NCBI GenBank assembly: GCA_006384855.1
Contig: VCJN01002536.1
Coordinates: 1-64,000 of the forward strand
Length of the DNA: 64,000 bases
Source of the DNA: Tetraselmis striata
Lineage: Eukaryota; Chlorophyta; Chlorodendrophyceae; Chlorodendrales; Chlorodendraceae
Reading direction: 5' to 3'
The notes under the pieces are model-generated. The model saw only the letters and a list, made by a program, of their open reading frames with translations, searched no databases and was not told where the DNA came from. Of this stretch, positions 19,744 to 31,656 are shown one piece after another; position 1 is the stretch's first letter; the number at the start of each line of letters is the position of its first letter. The translations under genes were made by a program, and so were the position numbers.

Positions 19744-20863
19744 CCCCTACCTCTTAGGTTGAGCGGAGGAAAAGGAGAGCCGCGTCCGAAATTGTCTGGA
19801 ATACGTGAGAATCGATACCGGTCGCAATACGGTTTTATCACGGATTTTTAGGCGTCCGTCCTCCGTCCTCCGTCCGTCCTCGTGTGCTGCGTCTTCGTGA
19901 ATGAACCGTCATACGTTCGATCTGTGCTCGTTTGATTTCTAGGCACTCCGACCACAGTCCGTAAAAATCCTGCGAATAAGACGAATCTACCGTGAATTAT
20001 ACCGGAAACATACTGCAAAAATCACGAATGTCCGTCCTCCGTCCTCCATCATACGCGCTTCGCGTATGAACCGTCATACGTTCGGTGTTCAGTCGTTTGA
20101 TTTCACGGTACAGGTACGAGGACGATAAGGTTCTGAATGGATGCGCGTGTAATCTAGCCCAGGCACGTCATATATTCGTCTGAAACGCCAAAATAACGCG
20201 GTACCGCAGCGCGTTTTTATTGCTGAATCAGCAAGCGAGACTCGCCCTCCTTATTTATTATTTATACAGCGACTATATATGCGGTGGTCCGAGTATATAA
20301 TTACATGAGTGAGCTAGCAGCAGAATATATTTGCTGTAAAATGATGCTGTAAAAAGGGGTCGCCGCGGTGCGGGGGCAGTCCGCCGACCCGGGGCCCGGC
20401 GTCCGTCGACGGACGGGCGACGGTCGAACGACGGCGTCCGGCGTCCGGTGCCGGTACAGGCGGCGGGCGTGGCGATTCGTGCCGTGCCCGCCCCGTAGAC
20501 CTGACGACCGGCCCGACCTGCGCGGCCTCGTGCGGGATGCGGGCCGCCTGTAGGCGGCTTGTACTGTATTGCTGATCTTGTAGTGCTGTTTTTTTTTTTT
20601 TTTGGTAATACAACTTTTAGCGGTGGGTTGGGTACCGGCCTTTTTGTAATGCACACCAGTAGTCAGCGGCCCGCTTTTACGCGGCTTGCAGGTTTAATCT
20701 GTTTTACAAAATAATACGTCTCTTTTGAAAAATAAATTACTGACAAATCTGTAACGCTAAAAGCATTATTACCCGGAAACAACAGTATTATTACAAGATC
20801 AACACTGCAAGCCGGCTAAAAGCGGCCCGCATCCCGCACCACGCTCAACCCAAGAGGTAGGGG
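19744..20863 (+). mobile_element. TIR element, copy 2, uninterrupted
   Basis: A 1,120-bp non-autonomous element with 22-bp terminal inverted repeats (19744-19765 and 20842-20863, one mismatch). It is collinear with copy 1 and in the same orientation, only about 70 bp from it. It holds the GTCC-rich block, the palindrome CGTCCGTCGACGGACG (about 20400) and hairpins at 20543-20558 and 20811-20826. A segment at 20530-20690 matches the tail of the RT/nuclease element (24390-24530). No transposase is encoded. About 45 shared bases beyond the right TIR end in a GGCGCGAAGCGCC palindrome. Confidence 0.8.
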
Positions 20864-20919
20864 CACCTCCACAGATCCGCGGCGCGAAGCGCCGCTTAGT
20901 ATATATATAGTCGCTATAT

Positions 20920-22122
20920 CAGGGTTGGGCTGCAGTATATACTGCACTACAGGCTGCAGAAACTGCAGTTAAGCTACCGCACTGCAGCATGCAGTACTTC
21001 CCGAAAAGGGGTTGAAATGCAGTTACCAAAAGTGCCCCAAATCTCAAGCATTGGATAACGGTTGGATGGCGCACGCCAATGATAAGCCGTATGGCGACGG
21101 TTTCGGCGGTCGGAGCGCCGCGGATAGCACCGTACTCGCCCGTACCATCACACGTCGCCGCATCGGGGCACAGACCAGTAGACCACACACACCAGCCGAT
21201 CCTATCCTCACTTCACGCTCACCCAGGCACCACTTCATTCATGTCATCCTCCTCTCGTCACTCTTCGTCAATTATATGGAGGGAGACCAGTCTGCCGCGA
21301 AGCAAGGCGCAACGGCGATGGCGGACGAGGCGATAGCGGAGGACATCACCGCCGCCGCCGCGGCCAGCACTGCAACGGAGCTGTGCTCCTGATCTAAGCC
21401 AAAACATATGTGGTACCCCCCCCCCCACACACACACACACACATGTATGCCCCTTATTCCTTTTCCATTGAGCTAGGATTGCTTTATGTCTGCCGGGCTC
21501 GCAGATTGAGTGCGAGCGCGTGTTCTCTCTTGCTGGTCTTGTCACCATGCACTTAAGAAATAGAATGAACCTGGATAACATGGGTGCCTGCGTCTTCGTT
21601 CAGAGGAACATGGACTTGGATGCCAAAGGCAGGGAGCTACTGGCGTCGTACTACGGGGAGGCTGCTTCCAGCGCCGTGATCGTGGCGGCGGATCTACTCA
21701 AGTAAACCGGAGAGGATTGGTCGGCACGCCAAGTCCTTGAGGGCGAGGGCGAGGGGGAGGCCAGCCGCATTCAATGGGAAGCGGTGGAGTCCATGCCGGA
21801 GCATTATGGAGCCGAGCCAACGGATGAGGAGGCGGGGGATTAGAGGGATTTTAGTGCCATCATGCTTTTTTACGCGTGTTTCACTATGCATGTGTTGGGA
21901 CAACATCGTTGGGCACACACAAATATACACATAATAGGCTTTCCCCCTATGTAGGCAATTTAATGATATATGACATCTTCCACCACGATTGCTGCCCCTC
22001 TGCATCCGCCATGGCTGCCCCTTTTCCCTTCACTGTCCCGCCCTTCCCTATAATCAGCAGTTTGCAGTTGCCTGCAGACTGCACTACTGCAGTTCTGGAA
22101 TGTGGACTGCAGCCCAACCCTG
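20920..22122 (+). mobile_element. hAT-family DNA transposon remnant
   Basis: Perfect 17-bp terminal inverted repeats, CAGGGTTGGGCTGCAGT at 20920-20936 and its reverse complement at 22106-22122. The CAGGG start is typical of hAT elements. Flanks are AT-rich (CTATAT/ATATAT), so an 8-bp target duplication cannot be confirmed. Additional CTGCAG-rich subterminal motifs occur at both ends. Only the C-terminal piece of the transposase survives. A C/AC microsatellite lies at 21416-21442. Confidence 0.85.
21505..21705 (+). pseudogene. hAT transposase C-terminal dimerisation fragment
   Basis: After a plausible CAG acceptor the frame reads IECERVFSLAGLVTMHLRNR followed by MNLDNMGACVFVQRNMDLDA, the hATC dimerisation motif (CERVFS...R..L..D....LVF...N). 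The catalytic RNase-H-like domain is absent upstream, so this is a remnant of 66 residues. Confidence 0.8.
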
Positions 22123-22159
22123 ATATATACCCCACACCGTGACTACCTTTACCAGTAAA

Positions 22160-22500
22160 TGTGGATTTTAGGGTTTAACTACCGGCTTTTGCTGATCTTT
22201 CAGTGCTGCTCTTGTTAAGTACTTTATTTGTCACTCGTCGATTAGCTGTCGATTTGCTACGAGCGGCGGTCAATTTGTTACTGGCCTTTTTGTAATTCAT
22301 CACACCAGTACATGTGGGTTTTAGGGTTTATTAAATGGCTCGTTCGATGATGATCTTTTGTACCCTGATGTACGGGTTTTTCTTCTATCAGCGGGGAATA
22401 TTTGTTACTGGCCGTACATGATGACCTGTACATGTGGGCCGCTTTGAAGCGGGTTGTGCACTGGCATTTTTGCAATTCACACCAGCAGTACCTCATAGCG
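22160..22500 (+). repeat. Degenerate tail-family repeats
   Basis: Three diverged copies of the RT-element tail module: TTACTGGCCTTTTTGTAATTC with CACACCAGTA at about 22276, a hairpin relative at 22438-22453 and GCAATTCACACCAG at about 22470. No gene is present. Confidence 0.5.
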
Positions 22501-22734
22501 CTACTCTTTGCGACTTCGGGTAATCCTTAGTAGTTTCTGTACGTATGGGATGCTGAGTCGCTCGTTGTGTACGTATACGGCTACAGGGCTACGACTAGGG
22601 CTACTGTATATCATGATACAACAATGAATTTTGAAATAAATTCAACAATAAGGATTATATAATGATGATAAGGATTTAAATGTCATGTTTTTTCTCGTCC
22701 AGGCCTTGCCAGTACCGTTGCCAGTACTTGTACG

Positions 22735-22875
22735 TTACATGAGCTAGCTGCAAAAGGCGATCAAAGAACCACCCGAATAGGCAATAGGAAACATCCACTA
22801 CAGCAGTTGCGAGGTGGAAGCAATACCAGAAGAGGGTGCGGAATGCATGAGCACGGGCAAACGCATCAGACGTGT
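22735..22875 (-). pseudogene. Fragment shared with the second RT element
   Basis: On the minus strand this encodes SDAFARAHAFRTLF...HLATAVVDVSYCLFGW and DRLLQLAHV. The same peptide, slightly changed, is encoded at about 47570-47710 (+), the 3' end of the second RT element. It is therefore a detached 3' fragment of that family, lying back to back with RT copy 2. Confidence 0.65.
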
Positions 22876-22939
22876 AGTCGCTACCAGTACGTGTTAGGAA
22901 AACCTGGCAGACAGTGGTGACCGATTTCCTGGTGGAGAA

Positions 22940-24416
22940 AACGACCCCCACCCCATGGCAGCGGAGGTGGCTACCTTGAGCGAGGATACATGGACCAGGG
23001 CGCGCAGCACGCTTCACCTCCCCACTCGGTTGAAGGGAGCTGGCATCCGCCGCATGGCTACCGTTCGTGATGCCGCCTTTATCGGCTGCATGAATGCCAT
23101 CCCAAGGTTCCTGACTAGCTAGGAACTCCGGCACCAACACCGGGTCGGACAGCTACGCCGCGGAGATGCGCAGGGCGTGGGGCCGCCTTCAAGCGGCTAC
23201 TGCTGGCCATCTCGGCGACGCATATGCGCGCGTGATGAAGCGGGAAGTGGAGGCTGCGTCGGGCTCGCAAAAGGAGCTGACGGCATTTCTAGACCAAGCC
23301 AACAACTCTCGGCTTCGAAATGAGGTGTGCGCTCTCCCTGTCACATGTATAGGGCGGAACGGATCTTGTTCAACCAGCTCGACGCGGCGTCAGGCATGTG
23401 GACAGTGGCCATCCCCACCGCGCGGACGGTCATGACTCCGCATGAGCTGCGGGAGGTCGCTGCCAGGTACTTCTTACTGCCTAGCCCGTGCTTGGCCCCG
23501 GTGGTTGGGAGCCAGATCATTCTGCCCTCGACAGAGCACAACCCCGTCACTGTTGACCTATACGGCGACGCGCTCATGGACCTCCCGGCGCCTGGAGACG
23601 CTCACTGGCTGGCGTGTGCAGCACGACGCTATCGCAGATAGATGCCTTCCGCGATCACTGTGTTCACGACCTAGGTATCGTTGTACGGCGGGAGGTGGAT
23701 GACTTGTTCCAGCAGGCAATGCCTCTCGGCAACACCGTACCCAGGGTTGAACTCAAGGACCTAGTGCCGGACGCAGAGCTCTCCCTTCCGGCGTTCAACG
23801 TCGTGACCGGGAGCTATGATCCCCGGAGCTTGAAGTCCACGTTGTTGGAGTTCAAGACTATGCGGTACGGGGTCAAGTACACTGCAGTCCCCGGGCCACG
23901 GCTGTGGATCGGTTTGAGCGCTCCCTGTTGGGCGACATACAATGGGGGTTGCTTGGCAGCGCGGGATGCGGCGTGGCACAACACGGAGCCCTGACAGAAG
24001 GGTCCTCTTCGAGACATCGTGGATATGTCGGAGTACACGGGCATGGTCTTCGGCACAGTGGGTGAGGTGAGCAAGGGGGTGCACCGCACAGTGCGCGGTA
24101 TCGCATGCCCAATTGGCTGCGGATCGGGGTGCCCTCTCATCGCGGGGCACTCGCTCGGTGCTCCACCCGGGCTCACCAGCAGGCCTTGCTCGCAAGAGAT
24201 TTCCTCGGGGTCCTGAGCTTGGTGGCCGCTCGAGAGCGCGCTCGCTGCCTCATCAGACGGCACAGATTCGTCTGCCATCCCGTTGCTGAAGCTGCACAGC
24301 ACGTCCGAGGATCACCCACACACACACGTGCACGCGTGGCCCGGGCTCTGAACCGTGTGCGCATCACTCATCCATCCCGCCTCGTGCGCGCGGGATGCGG
24401 GCCGCTTTTAGGCGGC
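22940..24416 (+). pseudogene. RT/nuclease element, copy 2, internally deleted
   Basis: This is homologous to the last half of copy 1: PTRLKGAGIRRMATVRDAAF, TAGHLGDA, MTPHELREVAARYF, ELSLPAFNVVTGSYDPRSL, LLEFKTMRYGVKY and EYTGMVFGTVGEVSKGVHR. The RT domain itself is missing, and frameshifts occur near 23130, 23400, 23600 and 23890. It retains sense codons at the two positions where copy 1 has TAG. The end runs into the conserved hairpin GCCGCTTTTAGGCGGC (24401-24416). Confidence 0.8.
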
Positions 24417-24530
24417 TTGCTGTGTTGATTTTTTGGTACTACTTTTTGTAGTAGGTGGATTTGTTACTGCTTTTAGCGGTGGGTGTGTTACTGGCCTTTT
24501 GTATTAATGCACACCAGTACGTGTTAGCAG
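24401..24530 (+). repeat. 3' tail of RT/nuclease element copy 2
   Basis: Hairpin at 24401-24416, then TGTGTTGATTTTTTGG, AGTAGGTGGATTTGTTACTG, CTTTTAGCGGTGGG, and CCTTTTGTATTAATGCACACCAGTA. This order recurs in both TIR element copies (14190-14320 and 20540-20665). Confidence 0.7.
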
Positions 24531-25054
24531 CTTCATTGAGTTGCCCGTAACGTTTTACTTAGCGGTAGTCTCTTGTTGCTTTCGCTTTTGTAATCCAAAC
24601 CAGTAGGTGTACCGGTAGTCGCAGCGCAGCAATATAGCCTACGGCGGTGTGCAACTCCTTGCAAGCAACATCAATAATAGTCGCTAACATTCGCTATAAT
24701 ATACATGCTGTATTGATCATTACATCGCTCGTTTTGCCGCCATCACCCCGCCCGCGCGCCCATCGCAGCAGCGCGCGACGGCTGCCGTTCGTCACATGGA
24801 ACCAGATTTGATTTCAACAAGAGGTGACTAGCATTGGCGGAAATTCGATGACGTCGGCCGTCTCCGCTTAGACGATGCTCGCGAGGCCACAAGAGGAAGA
24901 AGACTCGAGGAATATCACAGTTTTTTCCCATACCTGTACCATAGTACGTTTTGGCGTCATCGAACTTCTTGTACTACATCCTACTTAATATAGTAAGCCT
25001 ATTCAATTGATAGTGCAATCCCTGAGGAATATTCGCTATGGCGCTAAGCAAAAT

Positions 25055-25275
25055 TTGTGAGTCGCTTGTCTCACTGTTTGGGCTTGTGCAGACGCGTACT
25101 CGTACCGTATATAAGCTCATTACGCGACCCATTCCCCGTTCAGGAGTTTCGGGCGAATTACGACCCAGCCTGGAGCACGTCCGTGTCAAATGAGGACACA
25201 TGTGAATCCTTTTTCAAACGCTAAATATGGTCGCCATACGGCATATGGCTGATGGCTTAGCGAGTAAAAACGTGA
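25055..25275. repeat. Dispersed repeat, copy 1
   Basis: Matches 30325-30520 with substitutions and small indels. Shared blocks include TTTGGGCTTGTGCA, GACCCATTCCCCGT, CGAATTACGACCC, TGGAGCACGTC and GGACACATGTG. No protein sense is visible. It may be the remnant of one old transposon family. Confidence 0.6.
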
Positions 25276-25689
25276 TCAAGGACCATACGGTAGGGCCACT
25301 CAGCACTCGGGCTCCGCTAGGTCCCAGCATGGATGCATGCCCGTTCGACCCACTGATGGCGGGGCCCTAAAGCCCCACAATAATGCCACCTAGGGTTGCC
25401 TAGTGGACTGGAATAGTGGCGCAGTGCGCTGCATGTCAACGATGTAAAAAGAAGCCCATCTGAATTTTTCACCCATTGGGCCGAATCCTCTCGCCGACAG
25501 ACTCGATCTGTCACCACGCCACGCACCAAGCCGTGCATGCACGACTCCTACAAATCGATGGCATGACCCTGTGGGGGGTCTGGGGCATATTGACAGTGAT
25601 TTGGGTGCGCGGAGCGGTAGTTAGTCGAGGGCTTTCCGAGCGCCGGCCCTTGCCAGCGAGATCCGGTCGCGATGGCGCCGCAGCGCCGC

Positions 25690-26136
25690 TCGTAATGCAC
25701 CCAAGCGGAGAAGGCCTTGTATATCAATGGAACATGCACTCGGCATCAAGCAGGCGGCTTGCTAATGTACGTGGCAAATGTCAACGCAAGCTAGCAGTGG
25801 ATGCTGGCATTGCTTGGGGCACCTTCATCAAGTGGGTGAAGGAGGCAGAGGACAAGGCATATGGCATTCATTGCAAAGATCGATGGCAGGTGCGCGCTCA
25901 CCCATGAGCAGGAGATGCTTGTGCAATCGGTGCTATTGCATGCAAAGCATGCAGAAGCTCTCGAAAAGGATGAGATCCAAGCATTGGGTACAACATGCAT
26001 TAAGCAAGTGGCAGGCTACGCCCAGACAGAAAAAACTGCGGCTGAGGCAAGAGAGTCTCTAGGTGACGAGCCGGCTAGTACAGCACGCCCGGCGAAAAAA
26101 CGGCCCGCAACTACTAGCGCCTGTACCGACAATTAA
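25690..26136 (+). pseudogene. pogo/CENP-B-like transposase N-terminal fragment
   Basis: Two frames joined by a frameshift near 25890. The first has KLAVDAGIAWGTFIKWVKEAE, resembling a psq-type helix-turn-helix. The second has LTHEQEMLVQSVLLHAKHAE followed by ALEKDEIQAL, like the second DNA-binding helix set of Tc5/pogo/CENP-B transposases, and then a Lys/Thr-rich end. No DDE catalytic domain follows. I infer a degraded DNA-transposon fragment. A host DNA-binding gene is less likely given the frameshift. Confidence 0.45.
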
Positions 26137-26743
26137 TGCCAGCATGTGCCAGCCTCAACATCACCGAAACCCCCCACCCACCCCTCGCTCGGAGATATCT
26201 CAGGCAACGTAGGCAGCCAACAGCCACTCCAAGAGGTCGCACGTGGGGCCACAGGGGCGCAAGGCATCACCTAGGTCCAGTATTGCAAGCGGAAACTGAC
26301 CATTCTGCGAACGCCAACGCATGTGGGACGGCCCCCCACGCCGGACCCCCCGCCCCCCGTGAAACTGCCCTTGATACAACTCCTCACCCTAACGAGGCAC
26401 CAAGTAGGATGCTGGGGCTGCCCATGCCGCATCGCTAGCTTGTAATGGACTGATGGCTCAGGGTGGGTCAAGTGGCCCATAATGTCACCCACTTTTCGAC
26501 CTAGCCCCCATGGCCGGGCTCACCGGCCACCCACACCACAGAATGACCTATTCACCTAGGACAACCTAGACAGGGTCTGGGCCTAGCCCTTTGCTGACCT
26601 GGAGGGTCCCCCCCCCCCCCCGCCCCCAAAGTAAGAACGTTGTTGTGTCCCTTCCCACGCTAAGTGGCCCTCAATCACGTTTTTACTCGCTAACACAATT
26701 ACGCGGATATTACGCCATGGATACGCGGCAAGTTGGGTACTCG

Positions 26744-26984
26744 TGCGACAGTCTCAACACTCAAGCATGACGATAGAGACTCAAAGACAAACAAAGGTGT
26801 TGTGCAGTGGTGGTGCAAAGGCGAGAGGCTACAGTGTTTGATGATACAAAGATATTGCTTATGCCAACGCTTACCACATGGCAGCATTATACAGCACATA
26901 TACCCGTAGTCGCACTCAGGTACACACTGTACTAGTACACACAGGTACTAACTCATAGTATATCGTACTCGTATAATTGTCACA
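26744..26984 (+). repeat. Left LTR of gypsy remnant
   Basis: About 241 bp, clearly homologous to 28047-28281 with scattered substitutions and short indels. TG...CA ends. Confidence 0.85.
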
Positions 26985-27164
26985 CTATATTCCGCCCCCC
27001 CTGCGAGAATTCAATTCTCGACATCAGCGGGGTTGGAACCGGTGACCCTTACATTAGGATGCTGGCGCCTTGAAACAATCGAGGCGGAATCAAACCGGCT
27101 CCGAAGCACAACGGAAGCAATCGGTTGTTCCCGGCTGAGCGTGCCGAGTTAGATCGCCAATTAA

Positions 27165-28046
27165 TTAAAATCATTCAGCTATTGAACCCGGACTTGTACG
27201 TCCTAGTCAATCTGAATTTGGCTCGCCTATTCTTTATGTTAGGAAGGCAGGTGGATCTCTCCGGTTGTGTGTAGACTTTCGTGGTCTCAATGATGTTACT
27301 CGGAAGGATGCGTATCCCTTGCCGTGTATTGATAAAATTCTTGATGAGTTGAGGAAAGCTCGATGCTATACCCATTAAGATTTAGCCTCTGGTTATTGGC
27401 AGGTAGCTATAGCTGAAAAGGATATACATAAAACTGCATTTCAGACACCTGATGGATTATTATATTAGAGTGGACTGCTATGCCATTTGGGTTATGCAAT
27501 GCCCTCGCAACTTTCCAACGTATGATGAATGATATCTTACGTTCCTTTTGCGCAACTTTGTGGTTGTGTATCTTGATGATATTTGTATATTTTCAGAAAA
27601 TTATGTTGGCCACTTGGAACATATTCGTATGGTAGTCGTGTCAAAATTATCTAGGCATAACCTACGTTTGCAACTAAAGAAATGCTTCTTGTTATGACAT
27701 CTATGGAGTATTTGGGTTATATTGTATCTGATGGTAAACTACAGGTATCTGAGTCTAAGATATCTGCTTTTAAAGATTGGCCCGTGCCAAAAACTCAGAG
27801 CAAAGTGCGAAGTTTTGTACAATTTTGTATTTTTTACTCTAAGTTTATACACCATTTCAGTGATTTAACCACCCCGTTGACCGATTTGTTGCGTAAAACA
27901 ATACCAGCCGTTGTAGATTGGAGTCCTGACTGTCATGCAGCTTTCGAGACTCTTCGTATGCGTTTGATTTCCGCACCTTGTCTGACCATACCGGAAATAG
28001 GCATTGATGTGACGTTCACTGTAGCGACAGATGCGTCCAACGACAG
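27165..28046 (+). pseudogene. gypsy reverse transcriptase remnant
   Basis: Several frames decode RT motifs: VDFRGLNDVTRKDAYPLP, DLASGYWQVAI, AFQTPDGL, VVVYLDDICIFSEN, then MEYLGYIVSDGKLQVSESKI, KTQSKVRSFVQFCIFY and the RNase H start ATDASND. Frameshifts and stops (for example near 27375 and 27465) disable it. Protease, integrase and most of RNase H are missing. Confidence 0.85.
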
Positions 28047-28281
28047 TGCGACATACAATCTCAACATGATAGAGACTCAAAGACATACAAAGGTGGTGTG
28101 TAGTGGTGGTGCAAAGGCGAGAAGCTACAGTGTTTTGATGATACAAAGATATTGCTTATCACAACGCTTACCACATGACAGCATTATACAGCACATATAC
28201 CCGTAGTCGCACTCAGGTACACATTGTACTAGTACACACAGATACTAACTCGTGGTATATCGTACTCGTATAATTGTCACA
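28047..28281 (+). repeat. Right LTR of gypsy remnant
   Basis: About 235 bp. Joined directly to the start of the RNase H code, so the deletion removed everything from RNase H to the LTR. Confidence 0.85.
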
Positions 28282-28285
28282 CTCG

Positions 28286-31200
28286 CACTAATGGTACTGC
28301 TACGACCTGCGCTATAGTCGCTATACAATAGCGGAGCGCGAGTCGTCCAGGCGCGGGGCGTATCTGAATTTCTAACATAATATGCGATATAAAGTCCCTT
28401 AGCATGTCGTGGTCATTGTACTTTGCGATCCTTGTTCCCGCCCGGAGGCGGTTCCCTTTGTAAGCCGGGCTTACCCTCTTTCGGCATGCCATGTACTCTA
28501 CTTCCTTTTCCGGTTCATAAGGTTCCCGGAAACTTTGCACTAAAATCCTGCAGCCTTCGTATCCTCGGTTCAATGCCATAAATTCCGGATTTGGATGCCC
28601 TCCGCAGTACGGTGTCGGGGTATGTGCAAGTATTGTCCGGACAAATAATTATCCCCTAGCGGAGCCAACGTCTGGATAATCCCGTGCCATCCCCTTTCCG
28701 CCGAAACCGGAGATTTCCGTAATTCCGAACTAAATGCCATTTATCAGCGATGGTTACGGTAGATGCCTTGCCTGCCACAATTTGTCCTTGTTTGAATGAT
28801 CTAGCTAGGTTCCCGAGACTTTCTTTGTTGTCATTTTTGACTTTCTTCTGGCGCCCTTGCGCAGTTTGATAAACCCCGACTTATGTTATCATCCCGAGCT
28901 GTCAGTGTTCCCCACGCGATTCCCGTATGTCTGTCGAAGATCTGCCTTTACTTATTCCGAGCTTGTTTCGTTTTGTCTCCGGACTTCACTAAGCTCCCGG
29001 ACCGCTTCGTAAATCGTAATTAGGCATGTAATACCTTGTATTTATTTTGTAATCTTATCAGTCCAATGACACTCGTATGTAGTCATTCCGTGATATACTC
29101 GTAACATGAACCGTGGCAATTTCACGGTGTGTACGGCGATTTCTCGCCCATTTCGTGGGAAACTCGAGATTAGGGGCCATTACAGTATAATTACGAGACA
29201 GTCCGGGAGGCCAGTGGAAGGTGACACAGTTTGGGACATTCATAGGGGTAAGGCGTGTCAAACTGCTGCATCATGCTAAAAATCACCACTTTTGCGTGCT
29301 TCTACTCGCTACTTTACTGGCTATGGACAACTATGCCTCATATGTACCTTTAAGCACTTTGGATGGTGGCCCAACTATGCCTCATTTGTCCGTAGTCTAC
29401 TCTCCCAAGGGGTGGTGGAGCATGTCGTGAGTTGGTCTTACTGCAAACTTTCGTGAGCAGATCGGTATAGAACAAGATCATGCATGCCGGTATCTATCTG
29501 CCCATTGCCCGATGCGAGTCCTTACGGAGGCCGCTGGCCGCCTGGTGGCCTCGTTCACGCCCCGGCCACTACGGCGTGTTGGGTTACGGCAGGAAGGTTG
29601 CTTTGAGTGTTGCAATTGCACCTGCTGAGTGCGGGTAATCGGGGACGATGTCACCCGCCAAGTCGGCTTCCCAAGTCTTGCTGCCAGCCTCTCCCAGGCG
29701 CACATTGGTCGCCGTGTCATGGCTAGTGACCGCGTGGGCGGAGCGAGACAGCATGGCCGTATGTAGCCGCGAGCGCCATTGCCGTAAACAGCTTGAGCTG
29801 GTCGACGAGGGCTTCCCGCAGCTTTGGGAACCCTAGTGGGTCCTTTGCGATGCACACTTCCGAGGTGCGGGACAGGTAAGCCCGCGCCGAAGCGAGCCAT
29901 TTCCCGTTGTCTTCGCTAAACATGCGTCCATCACGAACCGGGTGTCGTCCGGCGCCCTAGAGATTAGCCTCTGCTCCAACGGTGAGGGTGCCCGGCCTTG
30001 TTTGTTCCGTGTCGAGAGAGATGTATACATGTTGGTATCGCTCGTGCGGGCTGCACTCCACCCCGGCTCGAGATGGATGCACCCCCTTTCGCGACCAATT
30101 GGTGGTCGACTTCCTAGGGACGCGGTCGTACGCTGTGGGCAGCTGGTGGGTCATATATGGCGAGCCGGGGAACCGTGGATATGGTGGGTAACGCTGGGTG
30201 CCGGCGGCGGGTGGGTGTTGGTTGAGTACCTAGGAGTAGCAGGGAGAAGCCGACAATTTTGTTGCACCGTGCGCCAACCGGCCCCTTGCGACACTACCAG
30301 CCGTCGGCACCCCCGACGTAGTAGTCGATTTGTCTCATTGTTTGGGCTTGTGCATATGCGTACCGTCGAATTAAAAGCTCACTACGGGACCCATTCCCCG
30401 TAAGTTAAGGGGCAGCTACGGACGAATTACGACCCTGGAGCACGTCTATGTCATCCGGCGACACATGTGTGCTCATTTACACGCATACGGTCGCCATCCG
30501 GGATATGGCTCAGGACTTAATACAATTACGCGGGTATTACGCGATGGATACGCAGCAAGTAGCCGTAACAAGTTGCTACGACTTGCGCTATATAATAGCG
30601 GAGCACGAGTCGTCCAAGCAACGCGGCCGGACTTGGTGATTCTTTGACAAGAGCATCTGCGCCTACTTGACGCACACTCGCACACACGCCAGACAGAACC
30701 GTAGTTGCTCGTCCCCCGGCATCCTCCATCATGGCCAGGCATGCCAAAGCTACTTCCATGCATCCCCCTGAGTGGGCAAAGCTGTGAGGGCTGAAGGTCT
30801 GACCATACCACTCGGTGATCTATATGCAGCAAGGTCTGCATCCAGGGGGCCATGCTGCATGCACCGTTCCAGGGGGCCAAGCGACTTGCGATATTCGCGT
30901 TCACCTAGCGCAGCCCCAGGGCCGCGACTCTTTCAACTATGCTGTCGGGGACATACTTGACAAATGTGCTGAGCGAAACATTACGACGAAGCCGGGAAGG
31001 AGAACATGCGTGCTACATGTTTTCAACTGTCCGATGATGATGTCGTCTCGCTGTATTTTACCTTGTCCGTACCCGACGCGTTGCGTGTCCAGATCTGGAA
31101 CACAACACCCGAGGCAGCCCCCACCCCCCCCCCCCCTCCTTCGCGGGATCTGACATTCATGGGCCACACCGCTTCCCGCGGTATCCCACACCGTAGTGCG

Positions 31201-31370
31201 AAAACTGCCCGAAGATGTTATATCCAAAATGCCGTTTTCCGCCCACTCAGTTGCACGCGTGCGGGTGCGGCACGGCGCCATGTACATGCCAACCCACTCG
31301 TCACCCTGCCACATTCTCAGTCACAGCCACCCACCCCCCCGCAACCAACCGAAGCACCGGCCCCCGCGGG
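28286..31370. other. Gene-poor stretch with dispersed repeats
   Basis: No gene is supported. Segments related to the regions around 26695 and 28320 recur at about 30520-30630 (CAATTACGCGG, ATGGATACGC, AGCGGAGC-CGAGTCGTCCA). A second copy of the 25055-25275 repeat lies at 30325-30520. A minus-strand frame at 29723-29923 has protein-like composition but no recognisable motif. A poly(C) run lies at about 31123-31137. Confidence 0.5.
30325..30520. repeat. Dispersed repeat, copy 2
   Basis: Counterpart of 25055-25275. Confidence 0.6.
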
Positions 31371-31656
31371 GGCGCAATGGACCCAAAATGGGACTTTCGG
31401 CTGCCTGGCGTGGCTGCTCTATCTGGCCTCAGAGGCCAAGCAGTTCGGCATCTCCGTGGCCACCCTCAAGACCATGTACAGTACGCGCACGCCAACCCAC
31501 CCTCATCCCTCAACTTCGCACCAATGCCGCTGCTTTGCTCGGCCTAGGAAAAGCCCCTTTAACGGTTAGGAGACCTAGCCACGTGTATTAGGAAACTTTC
31601 TGCCTTGTGGATTCTCTCCTAGTGTGTTTTACAATCTCTCAGTCACGTTTCCATGG

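Larger units (their letters stand above)
26744..28281 (+). mobile_element. Ty3/gypsy LTR retrotransposon, internally deleted
   Basis: Two LTRs (26744-26984 and 28047-28281) start TGCGACA and end TGTCACA. The element is flanked by a 4-bp target duplication CTCG (26740-26743 and 28282-28285). Only about 1.06 kb of internal DNA remains. It is AT-richer than the other elements of the window, suggesting a different origin or long decay. Confidence 0.85.

Noticed and set aside
26990..27090. Possible minus-strand tRNA (8-bp ATTCCGCC/GGCGGAAT pairing and a GGTTCCAACC core)
   Set aside because: No anticodon arm of correct geometry, and the spacing is too long; it lies in the leader of the gypsy remnant.
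29723..29923. Minus-strand 66-codon frame with balanced composition
   Set aside because: No recognisable motif, no splice partners and inside a repeat-rich stretch.
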